A stretch of 11,810 bases of DNA, from positions 1-11,810 of the forward strand of contig JAOZPW010000110.1 in the NCBI GenBank assembly GCA_029932545.1. The letters are read 5' to 3'. The DNA comes from Thermoanaerobaculales bacterium. Lineage in GTDB: Bacteria > Acidobacteriota > Thermoanaerobaculia > Thermoanaerobaculales > Sulfomarinibacteraceae. The position numbers were made by a program, and so were the translations under genes. Positions 1 through 7,521 of the stretch are shown here, in pieces (the stretch's first letter is position 1; every line of letters begins with the position of its first letter). The notes beneath the pieces were generated by a model. That model searched no databases. It saw nothing but the letters and a program-made list of their open reading frames with translations, and was not told where the DNA came from.

Positions 1-1498
1 GCCTCGGCTCCGGCCAGTTGTCATAGGCCCACTTGAGGAAGTCGCGCAGGCTTCGAGGATGCTGAATCCCGTGATTGAACTCATCATAAACGTCCTCGAT
101 GTCCACAAGAGCGACACTGAGGCCTCTTTGCCTGTGAAAATCGGCCAACGGTTTCACCGCATCAATCAACCGCCGGTGGGTAACCATGATGTAGTCCGTT
201 TGCCGAAATACTGTTTTCAAGGCCGATGTAACGTCAGGGACAATGTGATCTACCGTTCGATAAGCGTCACCGATGACGGGAAAGATCGGGCCTTCGCCAA
301 GGGAACGGGCATCCAGACGGTTGGGCCCAGCAGTGACCGCCCCCCGCCCAGCACCCTCTCCGTAGAGCCACCCCTTGCCGTCGGCGACGACATCGATCAC
401 AGGCGTCTCACCCCGAGTATCCCCCTTCACCTCGAACCGACTCTGGCCACCTTGCAGGCCGCCATCTCGAAGGTACTCCGCTTCGATCCAGTTGAGCATC
501 ACAACATCGACGAAAAGGTCGTTGGTCTCAGGGAGGTGACGTCGTGAAACCTTGATTTTCAGCTCCAGTCGAGTCAAGTCTGCACCATGGACGGGAATCT
601 CAAGAGAATGAGTAAAGGGGTCCGTCCCATCCCACAATGCCGGCGAAACCTCTCTGCCGTTGGCAGTGATCGACACCTCGTGGTGAACCAGTCCCTGGGC
701 GTTTCGAGGCTTGGACCATCCCCGGAACCCAATTCGGACGGAGACCCAGCCCGTGACTGATTCACCTGCTCCGAAAATCTCACCCAGATTGTCCTGTAAG
801 TTCCCATCGCTCGCCCCGACGATCGTCAAATTACGGAGGTCAAGTGCATCGCCAACTTCCGGGTTCCGCTCCCGGTGAATGGCGTCGAGCGTCAAATTAA
901 GCCGGAATGGCTTGCGATCGGTCACTGACAACCGGGACCAGTACCAACGCTCCTGGGGTTCATTGGGACGTTCCGGATAACGGACCATTACCGTATCTTC
1001 TTCGAAGTGGCTGCGAACGAGCAGGTCCGCCCTGGTGTCGGCAGAATCGCCAATCCGGGTGCCACCGCCGTCGTTTCCCTTGATGGAATTACCGGTCTTC
1101 AGATCCAGAATGTAGCAGTTGAAACGGGAGTATTCGTCAAGGAAGGAATATTTGCCCCTGAGCCGCTTGCCGACGAATATGATCCGGTCGCCCGGCTCGA
1201 AAATCCCGTCGCCGCCATCTTCGACCCAGACCGGAATTGGTTCCCCCTGGTTGGTCATGCCGAGATCTTTCGACGGAACCGCCCGGGAATTGAGCCCCAC
1301 CTGGACCAGATCGTCATACGTCACACCATAGACACCGCTCTCTTCGATGAAGAACTTGAAACGAGTGGGCTGGGCTGCATCTGCACGTTCAAGAGGAACC
1401 GCCGACACCCCGAGCGACGGAAAAACACCGATCATCAGGCCCACCACAGCGGCGGCTGAACAAAGGTGAGCGTTGATTCGAGTTGTCAGTTTCTTCAA
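1..1498 (-). CDS. Exported peptidase C25 (gingipain-type) family protein, 3' end outside the window
   Basis: Likely a secreted cysteine protease, or protease-like surface protein, of family C25. The visible 499 codons start with a signal peptide (Lys-Lys, hydrophobic core about residues 12-29, cleavage probably after GVSA at residue 33). A beta-rich prodomain-like region follows, with a 'FIEESGVYGVTYDDL' segment near residue 50. The N-terminal part of the C25 caspase-like fold starts near residue 430: 'DYIMVTHRRL', then 'VDIEDVYDEFNHGI' and 'RSLRDFLKWAYDNW'. The catalytic His and Cys would lie beyond the left edge, so activity cannot be judged. I chose a TTG start at 1496-1498 because GGGAG lies 6 nt upstream (1505-1509) and it keeps the signal peptide whole; later in-frame GTG and ATG codons would cut it. 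C25 proteins are known from type IX secretion in Bacteroidota, but relatives occur in other phyla. No sorting domain is visible here. Confidence 0.85.
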   Translation of the reverse strand, partial: MKKLTTRINAHLCSAAAVVGLMIGVFPSLGVSAVPLERADAAQPTRFKFFIEESGVYGVTYDDLVQVGLNSRAVPSKDLGMTNQGEPIPVWVEDGGDGIFEPGDRIIFVGKRLRGKYSFLDEYSRFNCYILDLKTGNSIKGNDGGGTRIGDSADTRADLLVRSHFEEDTVMVRYPERPNEPQERWYWSRLSVTDRKPFRLNLTLDAIHRERNPEVGDALDLRNLTIVGASDGNLQDNLGEIFGAGESVTGWVSVRIGFRGWSKPRNAQGLVHHEVSITANGREVSPALWDGTDPFTHSLEIPVHGADLTRLELKIKVSRRHLPETNDLFVDVVMLNWIEAEYLRDGGLQGGQSRFEVKGDTRGETPVIDVVADGKGWLYGEGAGRGAVTAGPNRLDARSLGEGPIFPVIGDAYRTVDHIVPDVTSALKTVFRQTDYIMVTHRRLIDAVKPLADFHRQRGLSVALVDIEDVYDEFNHGIQHPRSLRDFLKWAYDNWPEPR

Positions 1499-1575
1499 GA
1501 AAAACTCCCGGAGCGCAATGGCAGGGGAGTATACCTGAGTGCATCTTGGCGGCGCCTGAGAAAATAGACGTTATT

Positions 1576-1613
1576 CCCGAGCCCGAGCCCGAGCCCGGCC
1601 CGTGCCCGTTCCC
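1576..1613. repeat. Degenerate hexamer tandem repeat (GAGCCC type)
   Basis: The plus strand reads three perfect GAGCCC units (CCCGAG in the other phase), then decayed units GGCCC, GTGCCC and GTTCCC. It sits in the 170-bp gap between the glycosyltransferase and the C25 gene. A related repeat, two CGAGCC units followed by CGTTAT/CGTTAC units, lies at 11705-11740. I see no open reading frame or strong stem that explains it. The rest of this gap contains a TATACT at 1528-1533 (minus strand) that could be a -10 box for the C25 gene, but no matching -35. Confidence 0.7.
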
Positions 1614-1668
1614 GATGTCAGTTTGATTTTGACCTCGTCGTCTCGTTTGTCGAGGAAAAGCTCCTGCC

Positions 1669-2985
1669 TCAGAACGCGAGCCACAGCAGGATCGCACTCA
1701 AGACCCCGGCCACTGCGACCCGCCTGATGACAGGACGTAGAGAGACGCGCCCCGCAAAACCGGCCTCAAACCATGCGATGGCGGCGGAGGACCCCAGAAA
1801 GAAAACCGGCAGAAACTGAATCCTGTACCGGCTCTTGACGTGGAGGACAAGGAACAATGCCAGATTATAGAGAAAGAACAGCAGCAGGACCCGTGGCCAG
1901 CGCCGTTGTGCGAAGGGCCAAACCAGAAAGCCCAGGGGCGCGGTCAACAAAAGGAGGGCGTAGGTCCCGTAGGAAACACTACGGATACCGGCCGAGACTC
2001 TCGGGCCCAGAGAGACAAAACCCGACCTCTGCGCCACAGCGGCCCCTCCAGGAATCTGCTCCGTCAGATAGCAGTCTTTGTCGAACAGGCGCACATATTG
2101 CCGCCGAAACTGAACCTTCAGCACCTGCCCCAACCCTCGTTCTCGAATCAAAGCCAGACTCTGACGGTACGCCCGGGCATTGCGGTCTGAGAATGTCCCT
2201 TCCCATGCCAAATATTCCGCGTAGGCTTCAGCCACAAAAGAATCTTCAAAGCTCTTCATCCCACGGTCGTTGAGCCCAACCCATAAATTGAATGCCGAGG
2301 AGTCGGCGATCACCGGGAGGCCCACCCGCCTGTATTGAAGACCCATCACCGGACCGATGACGACCGCAATTGCTGCCACACAGACGACCAGCCGAAGAAC
2401 ACGCCGCGGGCCGCGATCACCGATGAACGCTGCCCCGAGCAGTACCGGTACGAACGGACCCAGGATGCTCTTGGTCAGAAGGGCGAGCCCCAGGGAAATC
2501 CCGGCAAGCGCCAACCATAGAGGGCTTTCTCGCCGGACGACCAAAACCCAGACAGCGGCTACAACCAATACCAGGTGCAGGACCTCAGGCCACAAGAACC
2601 GGCTGAAGGCTGCAAGTGGCGGAAACCCCGCCATCATCAGGAAGGCAGAAATGCCGGCCACTCGGGCGCCGGTCCAACGACGCACCAGATCCCCAAAGAT
2701 CGCGGCAACAATGAAGAGCAACACCGTCTGAACGATGGTGATCCCGACGGGATTGTGACCGGATACCGCGAGAACGCCCGCCAGAAACTGAGGATAAAGA
2801 GGCGGCCACAACGGGGCCGGCCACCACGACGGATCCCCCTGGAGGACTGCAACCGCTGAACTCAGGTAGGTCTTCTCGTCACCCCAGAGAACCCTGGGGC
2901 CACCCAACCGGGCAACAACGGCCAGCCAGAGGTGCACACTCACGGCCGCGAGGCCAATCCCAAATGCAGAGAGCCTTCGATTCAT
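1669..2985 (-). CDS. Integral membrane glycosyltransferase, GT39/ArnT-like (GT-C fold)
   Basis: Probable polytopic glycosyltransferase that moves a sugar from a polyprenyl-phosphate donor to a lipid or protein acceptor at the outer face of the inner membrane; the actual sugar and acceptor cannot be read from the sequence. With the start at 2985 it has 438 residues. An N-terminal transmembrane helix (about 5-25) is followed by the acidic motif WGDEKTY (Asp36-Glu37), typical of the catalytic loop in this fold, and by 'PPLYPQFLAG', a pattern common in GT39 proteins. Many further hydrophobic segments follow. Near the C-terminus is 'HVKSRYRIQFLPVFF', also typical of the family. The frame stays open to an ATG at 3087, but the added 34 residues are polar and coincide with a hairpin-rich noncoding stretch, so I prefer the ATG at 2985, although no good Shine-Dalgarno precedes it. 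The gene lies downstream of the ferredoxin terminator, so it probably has its own promoter. Confidence 0.82.
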   Translation of the reverse strand: MNRRLSAFGIGLAAVSVHLWLAVVARLGGPRVLWGDEKTYLSSAVAVLQGDPSWWPAPLWPPLYPQFLAGVLAVSGHNPVGITIVQTVLLFIVAAIFGDLVRRWTGARVAGISAFLMMAGFPPLAAFSRFLWPEVLHLVLVVAAVWVLVVRRESPLWLALAGISLGLALLTKSILGPFVPVLLGAAFIGDRGPRRVLRLVVCVAAIAVVIGPVMGLQYRRVGLPVIADSSAFNLWVGLNDRGMKSFEDSFVAEAYAEYLAWEGTFSDRNARAYRQSLALIRERGLGQVLKVQFRRQYVRLFDKDCYLTEQIPGGAAVAQRSGFVSLGPRVSAGIRSVSYGTYALLLLTAPLGFLVWPFAQRRWPRVLLLFFLYNLALFLVLHVKSRYRIQFLPVFFLGSSAAIAWFEAGFAGRVSLRPVIRRVAVAGVLSAILLWLAF

Positions 2986-3044
2986 CGTTCGGTCACTGTA
3001 GCAGCTATCGGCTCCTTGTAATGGCTTGGCATCACAATGCGGGG

Positions 3045-3147
3045 CAGCGCCCACGCTGATCCCTTCGGGATCTCCTGCCTCCGGCATGGCCGCCCTTCCG
3101 GGCGGCGCGCGATGTCCCTACCCCGCGCTCCCCAACGCAGGTCCTGC
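3045..3147. other. Array of short perfect hairpins upstream of the glycosyltransferase
   Basis: Four perfect inverted repeats lie end to end on the plus strand: CAGCG/CGCTG with loop CCCA (3045-3058), GATCCC/GGGATC with loop TTC (3058-3072), TGCC/GGCA with loop TCC (3076-3086), and GCCGCCC/GGGCGGC with loop TTCC (3089-3106). A compact GCAGG-T-CCTGC palindrome follows at 3137-3147. On the minus strand the 7-bp stem would carry a GGAA (GNRA-type) loop, which favours reading it as minus-strand RNA, that is, as leader RNA of the glycosyltransferase gene. It could be a structured leader, a small RNA or a dispersed palindromic repeat. A further inverted repeat, CTGAAC/GTTCAG, spans 3182-3209. I recognise no known RNA family. 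Confidence 0.5.
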
Positions 3148-3225
3148 AGCCAGTCGCGATTTAATGCTTCTTGCGATCAGCCTGAACGAATTGGACAGGT
3201 ACGGTTCAGATTACTTCCGGGGTGC

Positions 3226-3254
3226 AAAAAAAAAGCCGGCGCAATGCGCCGGCT
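3226..3254 (-). terminator. Rho-independent terminator of the ferredoxin gene
   Basis: Read on the minus strand, an 8-bp perfect GC-rich stem (GCCGGCGC/GCGCCGGC, one more A-T pair at its base) with a 3-nt loop is followed directly by nine T residues. It starts about 25 bp after the ferredoxin stop codon. This is the only convincing intrinsic terminator in the window. It separates the metK-to-ferredoxin group from the glycosyltransferase and protease genes. Confidence 0.93.
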
Positions 3255-3278
3255 ATAAACTCTATTGGCGGAGAAAAA

Positions 3279-3509
3279 TCAGCCGTCGTCACCGATCGCT
3301 TCGACCGGGCAGGCCTCCAGTGCTTCCTGGCACTGTTCCTCTTCCTCGTCATTCCCCGGCTGTTTAAAAACAAAGGAAAAACCCTCATCCTCATTGGCCT
3401 GGAAATTCTCAGGCGCCGTTGTGCGGCACACGTCACAGTCAATACAGCTCGAGTCAACGTAATATTTTCCGTCGACACTACCTTCTACTTTGTCATCAAG
3501 ATCTGCCAT
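3279..3509 (-). CDS. Small acidic 4Fe-4S ferredoxin (single cluster)
   Basis: A 76-residue soluble electron carrier. The cluster ligands are visible as Cys22-x2-Cys25-x2-Cys28 (CIDCDVC) and Cys67 in 'EACPVEAI', the standard pattern of a one-cluster bacterial ferredoxin. Cys60 is a fifth cysteine, placed seven residues before the last ligand. The protein is strongly acidic (a DEEEE run at 54-58), as usual for ferredoxins that dock with basic partner enzymes. The ATG at 3509 has a purine-rich AAGGGG about 9 nt upstream. The gene has a strong terminator just after it and a 75-bp gap before it, which holds a duplicated 15-mer; it may be transcribed alone or as the last gene of the group upstream. 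No redox partner enzyme is adjacent. Confidence 0.92.
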   Translation of the reverse strand: MADLDDKVEGSVDGKYYVDSSCIDCDVCRTTAPENFQANEDEGFSFVFKQPGNDEEEEQCQEALEACPVEAIGDDG

Positions 3510-3560
3510 TTTTCAATCCCCTTTCGCGGGAGTTTTCCACCCCCGATTTTCACCCGGAAC

Positions 3561-3594
3561 GAATGCTACCACAGATAATGAATGCTACCACAGA
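3561..3594. repeat. Two 15-bp direct repeats, 19-bp period
   Basis: The plus strand carries GAATGCTACCACAGA twice without mismatch, at 3561-3575 and 3580-3594, separated by TAAT. The second copy contains the TAG stop codon of the exported protein gene (3585-3587) and its last Trp codon. The first copy lies in the gap before the ferredoxin gene, 52-66 bp upstream of its start codon. It may be a small tandem duplication by replication slippage, or a pair of regulatory sites for the ferredoxin gene. Confidence 0.75.
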
Positions 3595-4685
3595 CTTGGA
3601 ATTTCCAAGACCCTCCGGTTCGGCCCTACTGCTTTTGGATCTCCACCACTGTCATCAGTCGGCCACATGCATTCGACGTTGTAGGGCGCCTCAAACGTTG
3701 GTTCGTAGGTCGTGGGATCGTTGCTCCCGTTGTCGATCAATGACCCATAGATTGTGAAGGTCGGGTGGGGAGTGACCCCAGTCGTACTCCATTGGTCAAT
3801 GCCGATCTTGAATCGTGCCTCAGTAACGTCGGTCAAGCCCAAAACGTTGCTGAAGATCTGGAAATATTGGATATGCGCCAACGGAGGAAGGGTTACTGTC
3901 AAGCTGATCGGGACTTCAGCTTCGTTTAGAAACGGCTGGCCGTCGGCTTGAATTGGATCGATCCTCATAATCAACGTCGTTTGCCGATCCGAAGTGTTGA
4001 GAATTCCGAGGTTGTAGCGAAAGAACTCGTCATCTCGCGCACCATCGAGAACGAGATAGCTGAAGTCCCCCTGATCACTGACGTAGGCAGAGTCCGCCAA
4101 GTTGTACCAGGGAACACCATTCAACAGTTGACCGTAGCTGACCTCGCTTTCGAGGAATTCCCCCTCGTTGTCAGGATCAGGCTTCCACAGCGTTGCCGTG
4201 TTATACGTCCTGGAACTGACCGTCATGTTCCGGTACTCCCTGGATCCATCGTCTTCCAACGAGTCCGCCAGATAGGAAAAAACGACCAAAGCGCCCTGTC
4301 CGTTCAACCCACTATTCTCCGGCCAATAGGTCTTGACGATATCCTCCAAAGCGACGGAACCACCTGGAGGAATGTCGGCCAGACGCTCCTCAATGGTTCC
4401 AAAACTGTCGGCCTCCCGCCCCCCAACCCACTCAGTCCGATCGGAGAAGAGATATGAGTTGTTTCTCAGACCTGATGGCAGGAAGATGATGGCAACATCA
4501 ATTGAATCCTCGGCCTCGACGTTTGAAATGATCACGTCGGACCGCCAGATACTGTCATTGGCCCCCGCAGCATGGGCAACAACCGGAACATAGATCAGGT
4601 CACTGGCATGAAATTCAGCGTGAGCGATGTTACCGCCAAAGGCCATTACGGCACCGAGAATAATTACCAACGTACGTGTCTGCAT
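3585..4685 (-). CDS. Exported protein of unknown function with signal peptide
   Basis: I do not recognise a named family. The 366-residue protein begins with a clear signal peptide (hydrophobic residues 6-19, cleavage probably after AHA at 21-23), so it is exported to the periplasm or beyond. The mature part has no further hydrophobic helix and alternates short hydrophobic stretches with Asp, Asn and Ser, as in beta-sandwich proteins. It opens with 'IYVPVVAHAAGANDSIWRSD', an opening I associate with exported proteins of Acidobacteriota and similar phyla (recollection, not checked). There are no obvious catalytic motifs; the only cysteine in the mature part is near the C-terminus (ECMWP). The start at 4685 is supported by a strong GGAGGT (4691-4696). 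It lies 18 bp after the histidine kinase stop, so the two genes are very likely co-transcribed and translated in step. Confidence 0.8.
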   Translation of the reverse strand: MQTRTLVIILGAVMAFGGNIAHAEFHASDLIYVPVVAHAAGANDSIWRSDVIISNVEAEDSIDVAIIFLPSGLRNNSYLFSDRTEWVGGREADSFGTIEERLADIPPGGSVALEDIVKTYWPENSGLNGQGALVVFSYLADSLEDDGSREYRNMTVSSRTYNTATLWKPDPDNEGEFLESEVSYGQLLNGVPWYNLADSAYVSDQGDFSYLVLDGARDDEFFRYNLGILNTSDRQTTLIMRIDPIQADGQPFLNEAEVPISLTVTLPPLAHIQYFQIFSNVLGLTDVTEARFKIGIDQWSTTGVTPHPTFTIYGSLIDNGSNDPTTYEPTFEAPYNVECMWPTDDSGGDPKAVGPNRRVLEIPSLW

Positions 4686-4703
4686 TTCAGACCTCCAGAG
4701 ATA

Positions 4704-6077
4704 TCACGACCAGATTTCGGTCGCTGATCGGCTCATAGTGCCATCTTCCGACGGCAGGGGCAAGATCACACGGGCATCAAAACCCATGGGATTCAAATTT
4801 TTTAATACCAAACGACCGCTGTGAGCGGTGATTACACGCTCTGCAATGGCCAGTCCCAGGCCGGATCCACCTCTTTTTTTTGTAAAAAAAGCGTCTCGGA
4901 CCTTTTCGAGTTCTTCTTCACCAACGCCATCTCCCAAATCCCGAACGGCCACCTCGGCCCAGTCTTCCGAAGATTCAACAATCAAGTACACCAAACGCCG
5001 GTCAGCATCCATGCCTTCAACAGCCTGGACGGCATTGAGTACAAGATTCATCAGGACCTGGCGCAACTGGCCGGGGTCACCCTTGACGACTATCTCGTCC
5101 GGGACAACCTTGAGACGAAGGCCCACCCCACATTCTAGGGATTCAGCCGCCAAAAACTCTCGAACGCCAACAACGAGTCCAACCAATTCGACATCTTCGA
5201 ACATCACGTCCGAAGGCCGAGCGTAAGTCAGAAAATCACTGACCAAACGCCCCAGACGATTGACCTCGTTCCGTGTATCGGTGAGAGAGGACGAAATGCC
5301 TTCGGCGGCGCAGCTTTGGAGGTCTTCCTCAACCATTTCCAGGTTGAGATTAATCGAATTCAGCGGGTTTCGGATTTCGTGCGCCAGATTTGCGGCCAAA
5401 GTGCCGAGTGTCGCCAACTCCCGTTCATGCTGGTTCCGAGCCTCTAGCTTCCGGGTTCGTTGAATCAGTACCCAGATCAGGCCGAAGGCGATGACCAGCG
5501 TCAGAAGGGTCAGACCTGCTGCGACGACTGTTCTACCCAGAAGCTCCCGCCGCAAACGCGAAACCCGACCGCCCAACTCATTTCGGCTGAGATGCATCAC
5601 CACCTCTCCCACCTGGCCAATCGGCACCGCGATACGAAAGGGATTTTCGGTCTCGGCCACCCGTCTGTCACTGATGCCACCTTTGATGGCCAACTGATCG
5701 ACCTCAGCCTCGGGTATGGTCTCGGTTGACCTGAATTCCGATGTGAACACCACTTCGCCGTCTGTGTTGAAGACTTCAACGAACTCAACCATGCGGCGCT
5801 GAGCCACTCCGTCCAATGTTCTGAAGAGTTCCTGCCGAGTCCGGCTGATACCCTCAAGATCGACTGCCAGGACTTCACTGTCATCCAACTGATCGGCAAT
5901 CCTCTCGGCATCCTGCCGAGAACTGAGGAGCATATCCTCCAGGTATCGTTGGGACAACGAACCAGAGATCAAGTGCCCGAAAACGAGGATAATCGCCAAG
6001 ACCAGAATCACGAAAACCACCGTCGCAGCCGCGTACCTCCTTCGAAAAGACTTCGGTGAAGGATTCTGACTCGTCAC
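4704..6077 (-). CDS. Transmembrane sensor histidine kinase
   Basis: Sensor kinase of a two-component system. Numbering here is from a GTG at 6098 (464 residues). Domains in order: cytoplasmic tail, membrane helix about 24-46, periplasmic sensor region about 47-188, second membrane helix about 190-212, then dimerisation and phosphoacceptor H-box 'AHEIRNPLNSI' with His240. The ATPase domain shows N-box Asn351 and Asn355, G1 box DLGDGVG (387-393), F-box 'DAFFTKK' and G2 box 'GGSGLGL' (410-416). All catalytic motifs are intact. The order and motifs resemble NtrB/ZraS-type kinases. I prefer the second GTG, at 6077 (457 residues), because GGAGA lies 7 nt upstream of it and nothing similar precedes 6098. 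No response regulator is in the window. The next gene, 18 bp away, encodes an exported protein that could belong to the same sensing pathway. Confidence 0.93.
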   Translation of the reverse strand: MTSQNPSPKSFRRRYAAATVVFVILVLAIILVFGHLISGSLSQRYLEDMLLSSRQDAERIADQLDDSEVLAVDLEGISRTRQELFRTLDGVAQRRMVEFVEVFNTDGEVVFTSEFRSTETIPEAEVDQLAIKGGISDRRVAETENPFRIAVPIGQVGEVVMHLSRNELGGRVSRLRRELLGRTVVAAGLTLLTLVIAFGLIWVLIQRTRKLEARNQHERELATLGTLAANLAHEIRNPLNSINLNLEMVEEDLQSCAAEGISSSLTDTRNEVNRLGRLVSDFLTYARPSDVMFEDVELVGLVVGVREFLAAESLECGVGLRLKVVPDEIVVKGDPGQLRQVLMNLVLNAVQAVEGMDADRRLVYLIVESSEDWAEVAVRDLGDGVGEEELEKVRDAFFTKKRGGSGLGLAIAERVITAHSGRLVLKNLNPMGFDARVILPLPSEDGTMSRSATEIWS

Positions 6078-6267
6078 CTCATACTCTCCACTCTGCACAG
6101 CTAAGAATGCAAAGGCACGGCAGGACGGGGAAAATATTCAATCGACTCATCATATTCAAGACGGCTCGTGAAAAGCCGCCGTTACACCGGGCCTCTTGCA
6201 ACGATCATGCCCGAGATATCTTTACCGCGAAGGCCTGAGATCAGCAGGTACGCCGAAACGGCACAGC

Positions 6268-7419
6268 TCAGATGCCACAGGCTGTCCGAAGGTCATCAAC
6301 CCGATCGGTGCGCTCCCAGGTGAATTCGAGTTCCTTCCGCCCAAAATGCCCAAAAGCTGCGGTCTTTCGATAGATCGGACGCAGCAGGTCCAACTCAGCG
6401 ATGATGCCGCGGGGGGTCAGGTCGAACACTTCCCGAGCGGCTCGCGTCAGTCGATCGTCCTCGATCTCGCCCGTTCCGTATGTATCCACCATCACCGATA
6501 CCGGCTCGACGACACCAATTGCATAGGCCAACTGAACCTCGCACCGCGTGGCCAGTTTGGCGGCAACGATATTCTTCGCGACATGGCGGGCCCTGTAGGA
6601 CGCCGATCGATCGACTTTGGAGGGATCCTTCCCGGAGAACGCGCCACCGCCATGAGAACCCACGCCCCCATAGGTGTCGACGATGATCTTCCGCCCGGTC
6701 AGGCCACAGTCACCCTGCGGGCCTCCTGTCACAAATCGACCCGTCGGATTGATGTAGTAGTTGGTCCGTTCGTCAACCAGATCAGCCGGAATCACCGGAT
6801 TGATAATCTTCGACCGAACATCCGAGCGCAGGTCGGCGATGTCAATGTCCTCGGAATGCTGACACGAGATGACAACGGCATCGATACGTTCGGGGCGCCC
6901 ATTTCGGTATTCCACCGAAACCTGACTCTTGCCGTCCGGCCGTAACCAGTCCAACACGTCATTGCGTCTGGCGTCGCTAAGCCGCCGGGTCAATGCGTGC
7001 GCCATCTGAATCGGCATCGGCATCAGTTCTGGCGTCTCGTCACAGGCAAAACCGAACATCAGGCCCTGATCGCCGGCGCCGCCCGTATCAACGCCCTGGG
7101 CAATATCTACTGACTGAGGGTCAATCGACGAAACAACGGCACACGTCTCCGAGTCGAATCCAAACTTCGCACGCGTATAGCCGATATCCCTGATTGTGTC
7201 CCGCACCAACTGTGAAAACTCCACGTAGGTATTGGTGGAAATCTCGCCGGCAATGAAAGCCATACCGGTCGTCACCATCGTCTCGCAAGCGACTCGTCCG
7301 TTGGGGTCGTTCGCCAGAACCGCATCCAACACGGCGTCAGAGATCTGATCGGCAATCTTGTCCGGGTGCCCCTCAGTGACGCTTTCCGATGTAAACACAT
7401 AATTTCCGTTTGGTGCCAT
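6268..7419 (-). CDS. metK: S-adenosylmethionine synthetase
   Basis: Makes S-adenosylmethionine from methionine and ATP, releasing phosphate and diphosphate (EC 2.5.1.6); a cytoplasmic enzyme supplying the cell's methyl donor. The 383-residue length is normal for the bacterial enzyme. Family signatures are intact: 'TEGHPDK' with His18, 'GAGDQG' (114-119), 'FACDETPELMP', and the P-loop-like 'GGGAFSGKD' (257-265), with a C-terminal 'FGHFGRKE' region. The ATG at 7419 follows a strong AAGGAGG, spaced slightly long at about 11 nt. A probable promoter lies at 7450-7478, so metK can be transcribed apart from the TPR gene upstream. I looked for a SAM or SAH riboswitch in the leader and found none that I recognise; the leader implied by this promoter would be only about 25 nt. 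Confidence 0.98.
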   Translation of the reverse strand: MAPNGNYVFTSESVTEGHPDKIADQISDAVLDAVLANDPNGRVACETMVTTGMAFIAGEISTNTYVEFSQLVRDTIRDIGYTRAKFGFDSETCAVVSSIDPQSVDIAQGVDTGGAGDQGLMFGFACDETPELMPMPIQMAHALTRRLSDARRNDVLDWLRPDGKSQVSVEYRNGRPERIDAVVISCQHSEDIDIADLRSDVRSKIINPVIPADLVDERTNYYINPTGRFVTGGPQGDCGLTGRKIIVDTYGGVGSHGGGAFSGKDPSKVDRSASYRARHVAKNIVAAKLATRCEVQLAYAIGVVEPVSVMVDTYGTGEIEDDRLTRAAREVFDLTPRGIIAELDLLRPIYRKTAAFGHFGRKELEFTWERTDRVDDLRTACGI

Positions 7420-7449
7420 GACTCAAACCACCTCCTTGTGGAATGGGGA

Positions 7450-7478
7450 AAACTAGCACTCAAACTACTACCGGTCAA
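7450..7478 (-). promoter_or_regulatory. Probable sigma-70-type promoter of metK
   Basis: The minus strand reads TTGACC (-35), a 17-bp spacer, then TAGTTT preceded by TGC, an extended -10 arrangement. The -35 is near consensus, while the -10 matches at only three of six positions. Transcription would start around 7443, leaving a short leader that still includes the Shine-Dalgarno. This is a pattern match only. Confidence 0.45.
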
Positions 7479-7521
7479 ACGACCCGGCGGAGCCGGAACC
7501 AAAATGCGGTTGCCGGTTGGC

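Noticed and set aside
1389..1697. 102-codon minus-strand frame across the gap between the C25 and glycosyltransferase genes
   Set aside because: It is out of frame with the C25 signal peptide, includes the hexamer repeat as Gly-Ser runs, and shows no family features.
2986..3087. Upstream ATG at 3087 as the glycosyltransferase start, with a fair GGAAGG before it
   Set aside because: The extra 34 residues are polar, precede an otherwise normal N-terminal membrane helix and coincide with the hairpin array; the ATG at 2985 fits the family better.
6099..6267. Weak 5-bp hairpin in the gap between metK and the histidine kinase as a metK terminator
   Set aside because: The stem is short and there is no T-run; nothing else in the gap could be supported.
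7484..7496. CCGGC/GCCGG hairpin as a terminator of the TPR gene
   Set aside because: The stem is only 5 bp and no T-run follows on the minus strand.
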